Shown here one piece after another: positions 22,316 through 35,097 of a stretch of DNA of 64,000 nt. The position numbers and the translations under genes were made by a program. The stretch's first letter is position 1. Every line of letters begins with the position of its first letter. The DNA is taken from positions 1,178,001 through 1,242,000 of the forward strand of contig JAUTDP010000003.1 in NCBI GenBank assembly GCA_033439795.1. The letters run 5' to 3'. Origin of the DNA: Sordaria brevicollis. Taxonomy: Eukaryota; Ascomycota; Sordariomycetes; Sordariales; Sordariaceae. Under the pieces are notes generated by a model, which was not told the DNA's origin, searched no databases, and was given only the letters and a program-made list of their open reading frames with translations.

Positions 22316-23482
22316 TTAGGCGGTAGCAGAGGCCTGAGCGGTCTCGAACTTGGCGCCGGTGCCAGCGAGGTTGGTGGGCTGGGCCTGGGGGTTCTTGGTG
22401 CGGTAGTCCTTGATGGCGGCCTTGATGGCATCCTCAGCAAGCATGCTGCAGTGCAACTTGACAGGGGGGAGGCACTGTGGTGACACGGTTAGTTCATGTG
22501 TGTACAGAGGAAACATGGCACAAAGAGAAGGGCCTAGACTTACGAGTTCCTTGGCAATCTCCGTGTTCTTAACCTTGGAGGCTTGCTCGAGGGTCATGCC
22601 GCGGACGAGCTCGGTGACGTAGCTGGAAGAGGCACTGTGGAAAGTTAGTAAACCGAGTCAACAATAGCATGGTGACACTGAAGCCTCGGGAAGCCAATAG
22701 TTGAGCTGTCGTCGTCTGCAAAATCGTGCGCGTAGAATCTGAGTAAGCTGGTATCGGTATGGACAGCGCTGACTGTTGATATCTCTCTGTCGAAGGCGTC
22801 GAGGAAGGTGCGGCGAGAAGTCGCTTGTTTCGTGCCGACACCCTGGCAGCGCAGGCTTTTGACCCCAACCCCATGTACTTCTGCTTATTCCAAACCGAAG
22901 TTCATCATTGGTACAGCATGTCGGGAAAGCTGTCGCTGTCGCTCATCCTTCTATATGATGGTGTTGTGGCGTCGATTCGTCTGGCCGATCGCTTCGGATT
23001 TTTCCTCCTGGCTCCCATGGCTTCCCGAGACTTTTGTACATATCAGCAGAACACAAGATAATACTCACATGGCAGAGCCGCAGCCGAAGGTCTTGAACTT
23101 GACGTCGCTGATGACACCGGTATCGGGGTCGACCTTGATGTGAAGACGCATGACATCACCGCAGGCGGGGGCGCCAACGAGACCTTCGCCGACCGACTTG
23201 TCCTTCTTGTCGAGGGTACCGACGTTGCGAGGGCGCGAGTAGTCTGGAATCGGGATATGTTAGCATCTGTATATGTCTGGCCAAGTATCCCGTATCCATG
23301 GGAAACAGGCACGGATGGGAACCGAGATGGGAACACTCACGGTCAAGGACCTTCTCGTGATAAGACCTCCTGGCAGCGACGGCGACGGCGGGCGCAATCT
23401 GGCGCGCGGCCGGGATAACGGTAGGGCGGACGGCGTTAGCGAGGACGCGGCCGGAAAGAGCACGAACGGATCTGGAGAACAT
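22316..23482 (-). CDS. isu1: Mitochondrial Fe-S cluster scaffold Isu1/IscU
   Basis: The scaffold on which Nfs1, Isd11 and frataxin assemble [2Fe-2S] clusters in the mitochondrial matrix. Four exons, 23482-23341, 23243-23069, 22634-22544 and 22474-22316, give 188 residues. The first 40 residues are Arg/Ala/Val-rich without acidic residues, a mitochondrial presequence ending near RRSYHEKVLDHYSRPRNVG. Cluster ligands are visible: C75 and D77 in GAPACGD, C102 in FGCGSA, and C145 in KLHCSM. LPPVK at 138-142 is the binding site for the Hsp70 partner. All exon joins restore the family sequence exactly. Intron 2 is 434 bp, against 97 and 69 bp for the others. Other iron-related genes in the window are the siderophore transporter and KatG, with no direct linkage. 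Confidence 0.95.
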
Positions 23483-24679
23483 GGTTGCGGATGTGTTTTT
23501 TCGATGAAATCGGTTAGTTTTGATTGTTTCCGTAGGTTATCGATCACAGGTGTAAGAGACAAAGTGGAAGTGTGGAAGTGGGTGGGTGCAGTACTCAGGT
23601 TGTCAAGATAAAGAGGTTGGCGGACTTGGTTAAAAGTTGCCGTGTGCTGGGATTCGCGGATTTGGCTGCGGATTTGCGGGTTTGCGGCACTTGGTCACCA
23701 AAAGTCGATGATGACCCAAGGGGCGATTTGATGCCCTCGGGACACGAAAAGAGGGGTTGGTCAAAGCTTTTGCTAACAGAAGTGGAGCAGTATCTGCGGC
23801 AAATCAGCCAAGTGACTGTTAGGTCAGTGACAAATCCTGCTGTCACTCACATGGGGGCGTCATTCCGACGTCGGCTTAGTCGGTTGGATAAAAGAGCGCC
23901 AAGACAGTCTTGCAATCCACAACGCCGCGGAGATAAGATGATCAGATTACGGAACACCGAATCCACGTCTCGCCATTTGGCAGTTCTCTGTGAATTCTGG
24001 AAGATCTCTTGAGCATCACTCCTCCACGGGATGACAAATGGAAACACCAAGCACAATCATCGTATTCAGGTTCTCCTTGTCTTTCTCTGCCTCATACAAA
24101 GGGGTATCCGGCAATTCCTCACCTCAAAGGCATTCCACTTGAAGCCTTCTACAGATGGCAAACTGGAAAAGGAACCCTTCTTAACAAACCCTATCTGTCT
24201 TGCTGCTGTAAAACGTGACACAATGTTAAGGAATGCATAACAAAGCGTCCATCACCGATAGACAAGCGCCCATCCCTGCTCAACCTTGAACCTTCCTTCC
24301 CAAGTTCCCCAGAATGCACATCATCCCTGCTGTCACAATCCGTGAAACAGCGGGGTTCGAATGGATGGCGGCAGGGCGACAGAGCGTGGGAGGCCACTGT
24401 CCACTGAAGCGCGCAGGGCGCGGTTGCCTGCGACATGGAGCCCAGGTGCTGCAAGTGGTTGCTGTGCCTGCCGGCCGCGTAAAGTTACCCCACAACATCA
24501 TACCTTCCAGCTACAGCTTCCTCCTTCACGCTTCTTCCATCTTCCTTTTACCGATACAACTGTGGTAGCTTCAACGGAACTTTGACTCGATTGCTTTTCG
24601 GGCATACACGGCAGATAGACGACGTTAACCAGCAAAAATACCTGATTGTTTATTGATCACCATCGCGAAATCGCCCACC
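23483..24679. other. Divergent intergenic region isu1 / ubp14
   Basis: The shared 5' region of two divergent housekeeping genes. No exact ATCWGATAA was seen. No gene is supported. Confidence 0.5.
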
Positions 24680-27287
24680 ATGTCGTGCCCCCACGTCGGG
24701 TCCGCAAGTAGGTCTTGTTTACTACTATTTGGATGCTTCACGGAGCTCAGCTCAGCTTCACGACGGTGCTCCCATAGCTCAAGACCGGTTGTATAGCTAA
24801 CTCCAACTTTGACAGACCTCTCAAAGCCGTCACCCAGCCAGAATGTCTACCGTGAGGACTGTACCCAATGCTTCGATTCTATTGTCAGTACTCCATCCTA
24901 CTCATCCTTGCTACTAGCTGCATCTATCGCGACGGGTAGCTAACACCCCTCTCTGTACAGGACGACCCAGATGGTCTGGATGTCTGCTTAAAGTGCTTTA
25001 ACGGAGGCTGCGCAGGTGATCGGAACCACGCAAAGCTTCACGCCACCTCTCGAAACCATCCCCTCGTTCTCAACATTCGCCGAACCCGCAAGCACATCGA
25101 GCGCAATGAGCCTCCTCTCAAGATGTCCAAGTTGGCTATTGCCGCCGAAACCGAAAGCGATCGCTACGACACGGCACTCGCCGTCAAGTGCTTGGAATGT
25201 GGAATCGACAACCTGGACAAGGAAGATGCCACAATCGCCCCCGTCATCGATGCCGTCATGAAGGCCAACACGTTCTCGCGCAAGGAGGAGGTCAAGGCTT
25301 GGGAACAGGAGCTCACTACCTGCGAGCATATTCTGACAATGCAACAAGGAGAGCCCCGCAAGATTGAGTCCCAGGATCTGGGTCACTGCTCCAAGTGTGA
25401 ACTGAACGAGAACCTTTGGTTGTGCTTGGAGTGCGGAAACCTTGGCTGCGGCCGCGCTCAGTTCGGTGGTGTTAGCGGAAACTCTCACGGTTTGGCTCAC
25501 GCTACCGAGACCAAACATGGCGTCGCTGTCAAGCTCGGCTCAATCACCCCCGAGGGAACGGCCGATGTATACTGCTACAACTGCGACGAAGAGCGTATCG
25601 ACGATAATCTGGGCGCCCATTTGGCTAACTGGGGCATCATCCTTGCGGAGCGCGAAAAGACAGAAAAGAGTTTGACAGAGATGCAGATCGAGCAGAACTT
25701 GCGATGGGAGTTCTCCATGACCACTGAAGACGGCAAGGAGTTGACGCCTATCTTTGGCCCTGGTCTGACCGGCCTCAAGAACCTAGGAAATAGCTGCTAC
25801 CTTGCCAGTATCCTTCAGTGTCTCTACGACTTGCCCTCGTTTCAACAACGGTACTACGGCGACAAGCTTGGGCCTCTTCCCAGCGTATCAGATCCCGCTG
25901 AAGATCTCGAAACACAGCTTCGCAAGCTTGGCGACGGTCTACTCTCAGGCAGATATTCCAAGCCGGACTCCGATGTCTTTGCCTCTGAGCACACTCCCAA
26001 CGTGCCTCACCAAAAGGGTCTTCAGCCTTCCATGTTCAAGCACCTCATGGGCCGTGGCCACGAGGAGTTCTCGACCATGAGGCAGCAAGATGCCTTTGAG
26101 CTCTTGCAGCATCTGGTCAAGCTCGTTACCAGATCCAAGCACCCAGCAGAGCTCGGTGACCCAACCCAGCCCATGCGCTTTGTCATGGAGCAACGCCTGC
26201 AGTGTCTCAACTGCAAGAAAGTCCGCTACAGTAGCAATGAGCAGGACAGCGTCTTCATCGATGTGCCCATGGAGAAGCTCCCACCTGAGGAGGAAGGTCA
26301 GGAGCCCAAGTACAAGCCCGTCACCCTCAAGCAGTGTCTTGACAATTTGACTGCCTCCGAGGTTGTCGAGTTGACTTGTGCGGCCTGCGGAAGCAAGGAT
26401 GGTTTCACCAAGCGCCAGGCGTTCAAGACCTTCCCGGATGTTCTCGTTGTCAACGCCCGCAAGATGGCTGTCGTCAATTGGGTGCCTGTCAAGGTTGATG
26501 TTCCCGTCATTGTTGATGACGAGCCCTTCAACCTAGACGAATACCTGTCCAAGGGCCAGCAGCCTGACGAGGAAGCTCTGCCTGAGGATGAGTCGGCCAA
26601 GAGCAACGTTCCTGCGTTTGTTCCTCACGCTGAGGGCCTTGCCATGCTCGAGGCCATGGGATTCCCCAGGGTCAGGTGCGAGAAGGCACTCCACGCCACG
26701 GGTAACACTGATGCCAACACTGCCATGGAGTGGCTATTTGCTCACATGGACGATCCTGATATTGATGTTCCTCTGGACCTCAGTGCCGGCAGTGGCGGTG
26801 CGGCTTCAGGGGGTGCAGGCGCGGCTGACCCGGAGAAGTTGGCAATGCTTGAGTCGATGGGATTGTCTGGGCCTAGGGCTGTGAAGGCTCTGAAAGAAAC
26901 CGGTGGTGATGTCGAAAGAGCCATCGAGTGGCTGTTTAGCCACCCCGATGACGATGGTGCGGATGCTGTTGAGGAGGAGGCACCGGCTGCTGATCAGGGC
27001 CCGAAGAAGGAGGCGGGTAGCAGTGAATTGCCGGCCAAGTTCCAGTTGCAGTCGATTGTGTGCCACAAGGGAACGAGTATTCATGCTGGGTAAGTCTTGA
27101 TTTGCTTTATGCTTATTACAATATTTTGCTAACCATGACCTATAGACACTACGTTGCCTTTATCCGCAAGAAGCTCAGCGAGGACGAGACATCCTGGGTC
27201 CTCTTCAATGATGAGAAGGTGGTCAAGGTAGTGGATGTTGAAGAGATGAAGAAGACTGCTTATGTTTACTTCTTCAAGCGTGTTTAA
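24680..27287 (+). CDS. ubp14: Ubiquitin-specific protease Ubp14 (isopeptidase T/USP5 type)
   Basis: Disassembles free polyubiquitin chains, sustaining ubiquitin recycling for the proteasome. Four exons, 24680-24707, 24816-24883, 24961-27089 and 27146-27287, give 788 residues, as expected for the family. N-terminal MSCPHVG and VYREDCTQCFDS open a cryptic UBP-type zinc finger. The main ZnF-UBP (about 165-285) contains LGHCSKC, LWLCLECGNLGCGR and a His-rich NSHGLAHATETKHG. The catalytic Cys is C311 in NLGNSCYLASILQCL. Two UBA domains follow (LAMLEAMGFPRVRCEKAL and LAMLESMGLSGPRAVKAL). The His box is HAGHYVAFIRKK with H743, then FNDEKVVKV with D764. The first exon is only 28 nt, so a start at an internal Met would wrongly remove the zinc-finger N-terminus. 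Confidence 0.95.
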
Positions 27288-30200
27288 ACCCTACCAGGGA
27301 GGCCTTGCATTCTCAGCAGCAGGACAGGCGGGGAGTTGTGGTCCAGGCGGTATCGGAGTTGAGCGGGAATAAACAGATGTGTACATGCTTACATTAACGA
27401 AGATACGAAACCAAAGCGTATGAACTATCAGACCCTTGGCTCCCATTGTTTCTGGTCAGGGTAGCACGCGGCCTTTGTTCCGAGTACCACCTCCGTGGTA
27501 CACATAACTAGCCAAGGCGTGTGATGCAGTCGGATGGGCGGATGGGTACGATGCGAGTGCTGTAGGGCAGTTGCCTAAATAGGATTGGTAAGGACCAAAT
27601 GCCGGTATTCATGCAGCATCAAGACGGCATTCTTCTTCTTGCCTTCTTCCCGTCACATCTCTGCCCAGTCACAGAGCTCTCTTTCCTGTTTTGAGTGACT
27701 TCACGGTCACCCGCATTGGATGACTTGCAGGTTCGGATCGACGGAGGAAGGTACGGGACGGGAAACGGGAAGGGCCGAAGCACGCATCAAGCATATCGCA
27801 CGTGCTTTGAGACGTCGTTCGTTCATTTATCTCGAGGTTTCTGCCGCCTCCTCGTCAGTTTTCGTCCTTCAACTCTTCTCCAACCTTTTCGTCTCTTTCT
27901 CGACCGGCAAAAGTTGATCATCATCGAGCGTGCCAGATGCATGTTCAAGCAACGTCTTCCACGCCCAAGTCCATCTGCTCAATCCAATCCCTCGCCCTAC
28001 GCACCTATCATCGAAACCCCTCCTTGGCTGACAAGAGGCCCCGCGGTTGGAGACAATCTCGATGTGTTGACTTGATCGATCACGGCAATACCGAACCCAT
28101 GAGTTTAGCTATAAGTCCACCGCACGAAGACATGTTATCCCCTTTGCCGACAACAGACATTTCTTTTGAACGAGCCCCAAAGAACTGTTGAACAAACAAC
28201 CCCCGACATCGCACATGCTCAGGAGTTCAGCTTTCGTTTCTCATTCTCAACTTTACAACTTCCGGTAGCCCGGACGATAGGACACTCGATCAATCACACA
28301 GCCCCAATTCCTCAACGGCCATCAACTTTGTTGAGCTTCTAATCTCCAGGCAGCGTCTTTCAATCTCTCTCAACGTCTATCACATGTCAAAGGAATTCCA
28401 GTCCTTACTCGAAATCGTCATGGTGTGATTTTTTGTTCCTGACTTTCACGATTCAATACCAGGCTTCCCCCAATTCCCATCAGCCAAAAAACGAGGATCA
28501 TCCCCGACGAAGAAAAGCTTCTCGCTCGCTTGCCTGGTCGCCGGGTCCGCGAAGCCGTTCAGGCCGGTTCCTAGCCTGGTCTCCACAAACTTCCGCAAAG
28601 TTCCATAAAAAGTGGACAAAAAGGCGGGCAAAAGTCGGGGAAGGGCTGGGCACTTCTGGGAAAGGTGGAGGATCCAAGGGCTTGTCGACTTGTCCGTGAC
28701 CCCGAGGTTGTGGGCAAAATTCTTTTGAAAGGAAACTTTTCGACTCGAGTCAAGCACAGAAGATGGAGAAAAGCCAAATTGGCAAGGAACAGCTGGTGTT
28801 TCGAAAAGGACCTTTGGATCCCCGCGATCGGCGAGCATTCTTTTGGGTTCTCGATATTTCATGGGTTGGAGCCAAAGAAATGCTGATCGAGATTCTAGAC
28901 AATTCCTTCAATTCTGTCTTTTCGTCTTGAAGACGGACTTGGTCAAAGGAAACCCAACTCACCACCAGCAAAGGCGGCTACAGCGCTTGCTATCGCCTGC
29001 TTTTTAACAAGGCCAGAACGTAAAGGTCCATCTGGAACAAAACAGGTCACGCAAAGAGTATGATATTAAAGTTAGCCGTTGGTTGCCTAACACGTGCCGA
29101 GATAACGAACCCTTGAAGAATGTTACACAGAATGGAAGAAAAACTCTTCAACTGCAACGCCAGAAAAGGGGTTCTCGGCCGAGACAAAATCGGTGTCATC
29201 CAAATCAAGACAAGATCAAGAAAACACACGATGGAAACCGAATGCTACAGGTGCAATCTGGGATCCGGCCGGGGTAGCATTCAGGAACGGGCAAGCGACC
29301 GACCTGGACCGGATGATCCGCACAGAGTAAAAGTGAAAAGCCGTTCTTGCAGTGTCAGAACCATCTCGCCCAATTTGAAGTTCCCAACAGTCAGGAACAG
29401 CGGTCGCAGACACTGGAGAAAAAATGCGAGAGAAAGAATCGCGAAGCCGCGATGGGCGCACGAATTACCAGAATCAGCGGCTAGCACGAAGATGTTCGAG
29501 TCGAGTCGCGCCTTGGCTAATCAGCCTTGTTATCTTGTTAAGCCCCTTGTGGAATAGTATCACATGCTTGAGCCGGTGCTAGCGATTAGCGATGCTGGTG
29601 ATGTTGTGGAACGCGGTGGCCGGTCGGTGATGGTATCAGCCCACCGGGGCACCGGGGCACATAGACGAGGTGCCCGGGTGACAACTGCTTGTTGAGGACT
29701 TCTCGAGATTCCGACACTGTCTCTCGTCTTGCCAAGAGGAGATGGAGTTTCGACTTCAATGCCGTTGCCATTTGCCATTACCGATGCCATCGAGTTCATC
29801 GGCTTTACAACTCTCCGAGCTCCTAGGTATACAGAGTATACTACAGCTTTGACAAGAGCACTGACGTAGGGAGGCAAAGGGAAATCATGGCAAAAGTTTA
29901 CAGAAACAACAGCAGGGTGCATTTGCAGTGACAGCCCAGTCTGCACTCTGCAGCCTGCACAGCAACCTCGTGGGGAGTGGGATAATTCCCCGAAAAAGGT
30001 TTAAACACGCCAAGCCCGTGGGGGAAAGAACGGATGTGATGGGGTGAGAAACGAAAAGGTTACCCCACAGATTGTAAAAGATTCGAGTTTCACAAGATTC
30101 CATTGGTTGCCCACGATTTCTCTGGAGGGAAAGAGGGAAGTGGAAGCTGAAGAAAGTCAAGAAGAAACTAAACAGGGGGTTGCTGCAGGGCACTCACGAG

Positions 30201-30686
30201 GGTCGCTACAGAAGCCCTGCAAGCTGCACCCATTTTATTTTCCTGCAGTGGCATGCCGCACCCGACAGCGCGGACAAATAAATGTTTGGGGCCGCCCATC
30301 ACATTCATCTGAACCCGCGGGACCTTCTTATATACGCCTGGCCCTGTCATCCCGTCTCAATCCTGATCTCATACCTATTCTTATCCGACTTTTTGTGTCG
30401 ACGGACCACCATTGTTAGTGGGAGGATACATTGACTGTGACAAAGTCGGACTGCCCATCGAGGACGACGACGACGACGACAACGACGACGATAACGACAT
30501 ACAGCTGTCGTCCACGGAAATCTTTCAGTGTCCGACTCGGTGCGACCTCACTGGCGACCTGCAACACCGGCCACCGAACGCACGGAACACACCCGTAGGC
30601 CGCGTCTAGACGAAACACCAGCATTGACGTCACAGGAAGACACAAGTCACATTCAGTTCCGTTCTGCTCCCGCTCCCGCCCTCGCC
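27288..30686. other. Long intergenic region, no supported gene
   Basis: 3.4 kb with only short frames that match nothing recognisable. A GAC-type trinucleotide repeat lies at about 30463-30495 in the likely 5' leader of the permease gene. It could hold non-coding transcripts or a long promoter; the sequence alone does not decide. Confidence 0.5.
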
Positions 30687-32492
30687 ATGAGTACAACGGC
30701 CAAGGCGAGCGGCAGCTATGCCGCCGGCCCTCCCGCCGACATCTTGCGTCCGCGAAGCCACGACCTCGGTGGTGAGACAGCCTCCGCCAGTGACGGCGAT
30801 GACCTCCTCAACGCCCTCGGCTACAAGGCCGAGCTGACACGCACCCGCTCAACATGGCACGTCGCCTTCATGTCCTTCGTTCTCGCCTCGATCCCTTACG
30901 GTCTGGCCACCACCATGTACTACCCTCTCCAAAACGGCGGTCCGGTCGTCGTCATCTGGGGCTGGGTCATTGTCAGCTTGATCATCCTCTGCGTTGCTTC
31001 CTCTCTCGGCGAAATCACCTCGGTCTACCCTACGGCGGGCGGCGTGTACTACCAGACGTTCATGATCGCGCCGGCCAAGTACAGGAGGGTGTCGGCGTAC
31101 ATTTGCGGATGGGCGTACGTGGTGGGTAACATCACGATCACGCTCGCGGTCAACTTCGGTACGGCGCTGTTCTTTGTGGCTTGTGTCAATGTCTTCCAGA
31201 ACGAGGACGGCAGCGATATCTGGCAGGCGGAGACGTACCAGATTTTCTTGGTGTTTTTGGCTATCACTTTGTTGTGTAACGCTATCTCGGCGTTGGGTAA
31301 CAAAATTTTGCCGCTTTTGGATGTAAGTTTTACGCTTCTTCTGTTATTCTGGTTTGTAGAGAGCCTTTTCTAACATCATACAGACCTTCGCTATTGTCTG
31401 GACTTTCGTCGGCCTCATCTGCATTCTCGTCACCATCCTCGTCGTTGCCAAGGAAGGCCGTCGCTCTGGCGCCTATGCTTTCGGTCACTTCGAACCTACT
31501 TCCGGCTGGCCCAAGGGCTGGGCCTTCTGCGTCGGTCTCTTGCACGCCGGCTACGCCACCTCTTCCACCGGCATGATCATCTCCATGTGCGAGGAAGTCC
31601 AGCGTCCTGCCACCCAGGTGCCCAAGGCCATGGTCATAACCATCGTCATCAACGCCATCGGCGGCCTGGTCTTCATGATCCCGCTCATGTTCGTCCTCCC
31701 CGACATCGCCATGCTCGTCGCCTTGCCCTCTGGCCAACCCGTCCCCACGATCCTGAAGTCAGCCGTTGGCTCCTCCGCCGGAGCCATCTGCTTGCTCATC
31801 CCCCTCATGGTCCTCGGCATCCTCTGCGGCACCGCCTGCACCACCGCCGCCTCCCGCTGCACCTGGGCTTTCGCTCGCGACGGTGCCATCCCCGGCGCCA
31901 AGTGGTGGAAGAAGGTCCACACCGGTCTCGACCTGCCGCTCAACGCCATGATGCTGTCCATGGTCATCCAGATCCTGCTGGGCGTCATTTACTTTGGTTC
32001 GTCGGCCGCCTTCAACGCCTTTTCCGGTGTTGGTGTCATTTGCTTGACCATCTCGTACGCGGTCCCGATTGCCGTGTCGATGATTGAGAAGCGGAAGCAT
32101 GTGATTGGCGCCAAGTTCCCCCTGGGCAACTCTTTGGGCTGGTTTTGCAATATTATTGCTATTGGTATGTCTTTTTTCGTCCCCCCCTTTCCCTCCTCCC
32201 CTTTTCTTTATCCCCGTAACTAACACTGTCTAAAGCCTGGTCCTTCTTCGCCGTCCCCCTCTTCTGCATGCCCGCCTACCTCCCCGTCACCGCCGGAACC
32301 GTCAACTACGCCCCCGTCGTCTTTGTCGGTTTCACCTCCATCTCGCTGGCTTGGTACATCACCTGGGGCCACAAGAACTACGCCGGCCCGCCTACGGAGC
32401 AGGTTGGTGAGGATGTGGCGCCCATGGCTGTTTCCTCTGCCCCCGGTAGCGATATCAAGAAACAACCGGAAGTGGTCGGGAAAGCGGACTAA
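30687..32492 (+). CDS. Amino acid/choline permease, APC superfamily (UGA4/HNM1-like)
   Basis: A plasma-membrane secondary transporter for a small nitrogenous solute. Three exons, 30687-31322, 31384-32164 and 32236-32492 (introns 61 and 71 bp), encode 557 residues with about 12 helices. Family features include TWHVAFMSFVLASIPYGLAT in helix 1, SSLGEITSVYPTAGGVYYQT, FCVGLLHAGYATSSTGMIIS and CEEVQRPATQVPKAM. These place it with fungal GABA/choline/polyamine permeases rather than general amino acid permeases. The N-terminal 50 residues are polar, as usual for cytosolic tails that receive ubiquitin. The ATG at 30687 follows CTCGCC, a good context. Substrate not determinable from sequence. Confidence 0.88.
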
Positions 32493-33471
32493 AAGTGGTT
32501 GGTCGCTGCTACCTATACTGCCGTTCCCCTATCAACTAGGGTGAAAGAAAACAAGAACGGAGTTTTTGAAATGAGTTTCATGTTTAATAGGATATGATAT
32601 TTTGGACATTTGAAAGAAGAAATGTTAATGGTAATGAATCTTTTTGGGTATTATACTTTTTTTGGGAAGTATTTCTTATGTGGTCTGTGAGGGGAGAGTG
32701 GTGATGAGGTGCTTGGTGAAGAGGGTTGGTCTTGGTGAAGCTGGGTTGGTGGTTGATGGAGAAGTTGGATATCACGGTGCCCCTTGGGGTGCGTGTCAAG
32801 CGGTAGAAGTGGGAAAAGATTGATGAGGTAGGTATGATAGTTGGAAAAGTAAGGTAGATACCCCATAGAGATGGCAAATGTGAATGGGCATATGGTTGAA
32901 GCTGGTTCGGTCTGCATGCATTCTCCGGTCAGTGGTTACGATCTTGACGATGGGTTTTCCCGCACCTTCTTCGCTTCACTCGCCGCGTTCATCGCTGTTG
33001 GGTGGCACCCGTGAAGTTTTGTGCGTTAACAGATCTAAAACCGACCAGCGCCGTTATCTGTTAGTGTACTAACTCAACGGAACCCGGCCCTACTCGCAAT
33101 CCGAGGCAACAGCATCGAGACACTACGGAATCACCGGGCAACAAGTGATGAGGGGAATTTCCAATTCATCAGGGCTACTTGTTGAAAGCGAAAGAAGAAA
33201 GTACAGCGCTGATGTGTCGTCTCTGTGTTATCGCTGTCATCTGTTTGCTAACTCTGTTCTCAGACTCAAGTCTGTTGATAACCTTAACCCAAGAGTGTTT
33301 CTTGTATCCGCTGATCTGGTTTAGTACCTCAACCCAAGCACGAACTTTGACCGAAGCAACCAACTTCGGATTTGCCTCTATACCCAGCAAATTTGGCAAG
33401 CAATGTAGTGACGATAGTACCAGCCAGAACCGATTAAGAACCCGACACCATAGTAATACAAGACCTCTTGT
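32493..33471. other. Convergent 3' regions
   Basis: Between the permease and the BTB gene. A palindrome TTAGTGTACTAA lies at 33061-33072. No gene is supported. Confidence 0.5.
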
Positions 33472-34602
33472 TTACTGGACAATCTCCTGACTTGCCTCAT
33501 CGGATTCGAACATGCCAACACGGACAATGTCCACCGCGATTTGCGGGTGCCCTTCGAGCAGTTGCACCCACGCTTCCGTTTTCTGGTGCCGCTGAGGGTC
33601 GGGGTGGATTGTACCATGGCCCAGGACATTATCTGCCTGCGCCGCCTGCGCGTGCCTCTGAGCCTCATTGGGCTCAAGATCAGACATGTATTTGCGTGCA
33701 AACCGCGCCAGTTCCCGCTTCATCTTCGTCACCGGCGCCGGGTTGATTCGACCCCTGACTGTCCGTATCTTCTCCAACCGGTCCGCCTGAAAGTAAACGT
33801 ACCCGAAAACGTCAACCACCGCTACACAATCGGCCAATGGCATGTTAAGGTAGTTCTTCCTGGTTCCGGAAATAGAAAAGAAGAGGTTCAAGGCTTCAAG
33901 TAGTTGCTCCAGTGCCGCGTCTGCGAGATCAGCGAATTCGATCTCCGTGGCAAAAGCCCACAACTGAGCGTGTTCGCGGCAGGGAGAGCCGGGGAGTTCC
34001 ATTTGCACCTTGGGGCTTCCGGCGTAAATCTGGAAGCTCGGCTGTTGGTCTGATTGCTCCATGCTCTGTACAAAGGCTTCACGATGGTCCCCGAGACTTA
34101 AGTCAAAATGCTCCTGAAGTTCATAGTCAGCCCGGTAGATGAACTGCACAAAGAGGTTGAAAATGTCCTTGTCGATGAACAACGTCCAGTCGAGCAGAGT
34201 AGGACGGCGTATCTGGGTGCTAATCCACGTATAAAGTGGCTTGCTTAAGCTGCACACCAGAGGCTTGCTGAGATGGTATAGTGCCGAGTCGGGCCCGACG
34301 CGAAATTCAACGAGCTCGCTGGAACATGCACTGGTTAAACAGGAAAACAAAAAGAAAGAACGTCAGCGTCAGCACTTTTCCCCAAATGAAAAACAAGCGA
34401 ACGAAGTGAGAAAGTGAAAGTCATGAACTCACAGCTCAAGATCACGATGATTCATCTGATGAATTCCAGTATAGGGCGAGCGATCAGAAAGGCGTTCAAG
34501 AGGAGCATCGGAAACCGTGTCCTCATCCGACTCGGGGGACGTGGTGAATCTGTTGGAATACGGATCCCAGGGCGATGGGTTCCTCGGTCCGTCGGTTTCC
34601 AT
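33472..34602 (-). CDS. BTB/POZ-domain protein
   Basis: Exons 34602-34433 and 34330-33472, joined across a 102-bp intron (donor GTGAGT, acceptor ACCAG), give 342 residues from the Met at 34602. After an acidic Ser/Pro-rich leader, residues about 55-150 fit a fungal BTB/POZ fold: VEFRVGPDSALYHLSKPLV is the beta-strand plus ligand-like start, followed by LFIDKDIFNLFVQFIYRADY. The remaining residues are helical. Such proteins act as substrate adaptors for Cul3 or in protein pairing; the role here is unknown. The reading frame continues upstream of the Met for 26 codons to a TAG at 34681-34683, beyond which another 138 in-frame codons are open. The gene may therefore be a truncated version of a longer one. 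Confidence 0.7.
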
Positions 34603-34680
34603 ATTTTTGGGTATCAGCTCGTCGGTCCCCGAGTCGGGAGATATGTCGTATCCGTTGGGCCCCGGATCCTCAGGCTCCCG

Positions 34681-35097
34681 CTAGGAGGCTTCGGGCTCCC
34701 GCCCGTCCGACGACAACGGAACATATCCCGCTTCTCTGGGGTCGATCATGTCGGGGTATATCCTGAGGTCTCCGGGACTGAGTTCCGCGTCGTTTGGATC
34801 CATTTCGTGAATGAATTCATCCTCGGAATCCACTTCGTTGGGTCCCATTTCCACGTCGGCTATTTCGGTTTCGCTGGTTTGCCTCTCCTCGGGTAGGCGT
34901 AGTGTCTGGCCGAAGTCCGCGTCGTCCGGCTCGACGTTGATGTCAGGTGATTTCTTGCCTTCAGATTGCGTCTCATCGGCTCTATCGTCGCCAGAATGAA
35001 TGTTTCCGGCCTCAACCTTGGCGGCTTTTCTTTGGCCAGATCCTGCGTAACCGGGCTCGATTTCTTTAGCTTTCCTCTTGCTTGGTGTTCTCTCCAT
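34681..35097 (-). CDS. Acidic upstream reading frame, in frame with BTB gene
   Basis: An ATG at 35097 (TCTCCATGG on the plus strand) opens 138 codons rich in Asp, Glu, Ser and Pro, starting MERTPSKRKAKEIEPG, then stops at TAG 34681-34683. The same frame continues without further stops into the BTB exon. The style (short acidic repeats of the type PDDAD, PNEVD, PNDAE) is the same on both sides of the stop. This is either a separate short protein, an upstream frame on the BTB transcript, or the 5' part of one gene now split by a nonsense codon. Confidence 0.45.
   Translation of the reverse strand: MERTPSKRKAKEIEPGYAGSGQRKAAKVEAGNIHSGDDRADETQSEGKKSPDINVEPDDADFGQTLRLPEERQTSETEIADVEMGPNEVDSEDEFIHEMDPNDAELSPGDLRIYPDMIDPREAGYVPLSSDGREPEAS

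Noticed and set aside
22635..23068. C/D snoRNA in the long isu1 intron (ATGATGA present)
   Set aside because: No CUGA D box at suitable distance and no flanking terminal stem.
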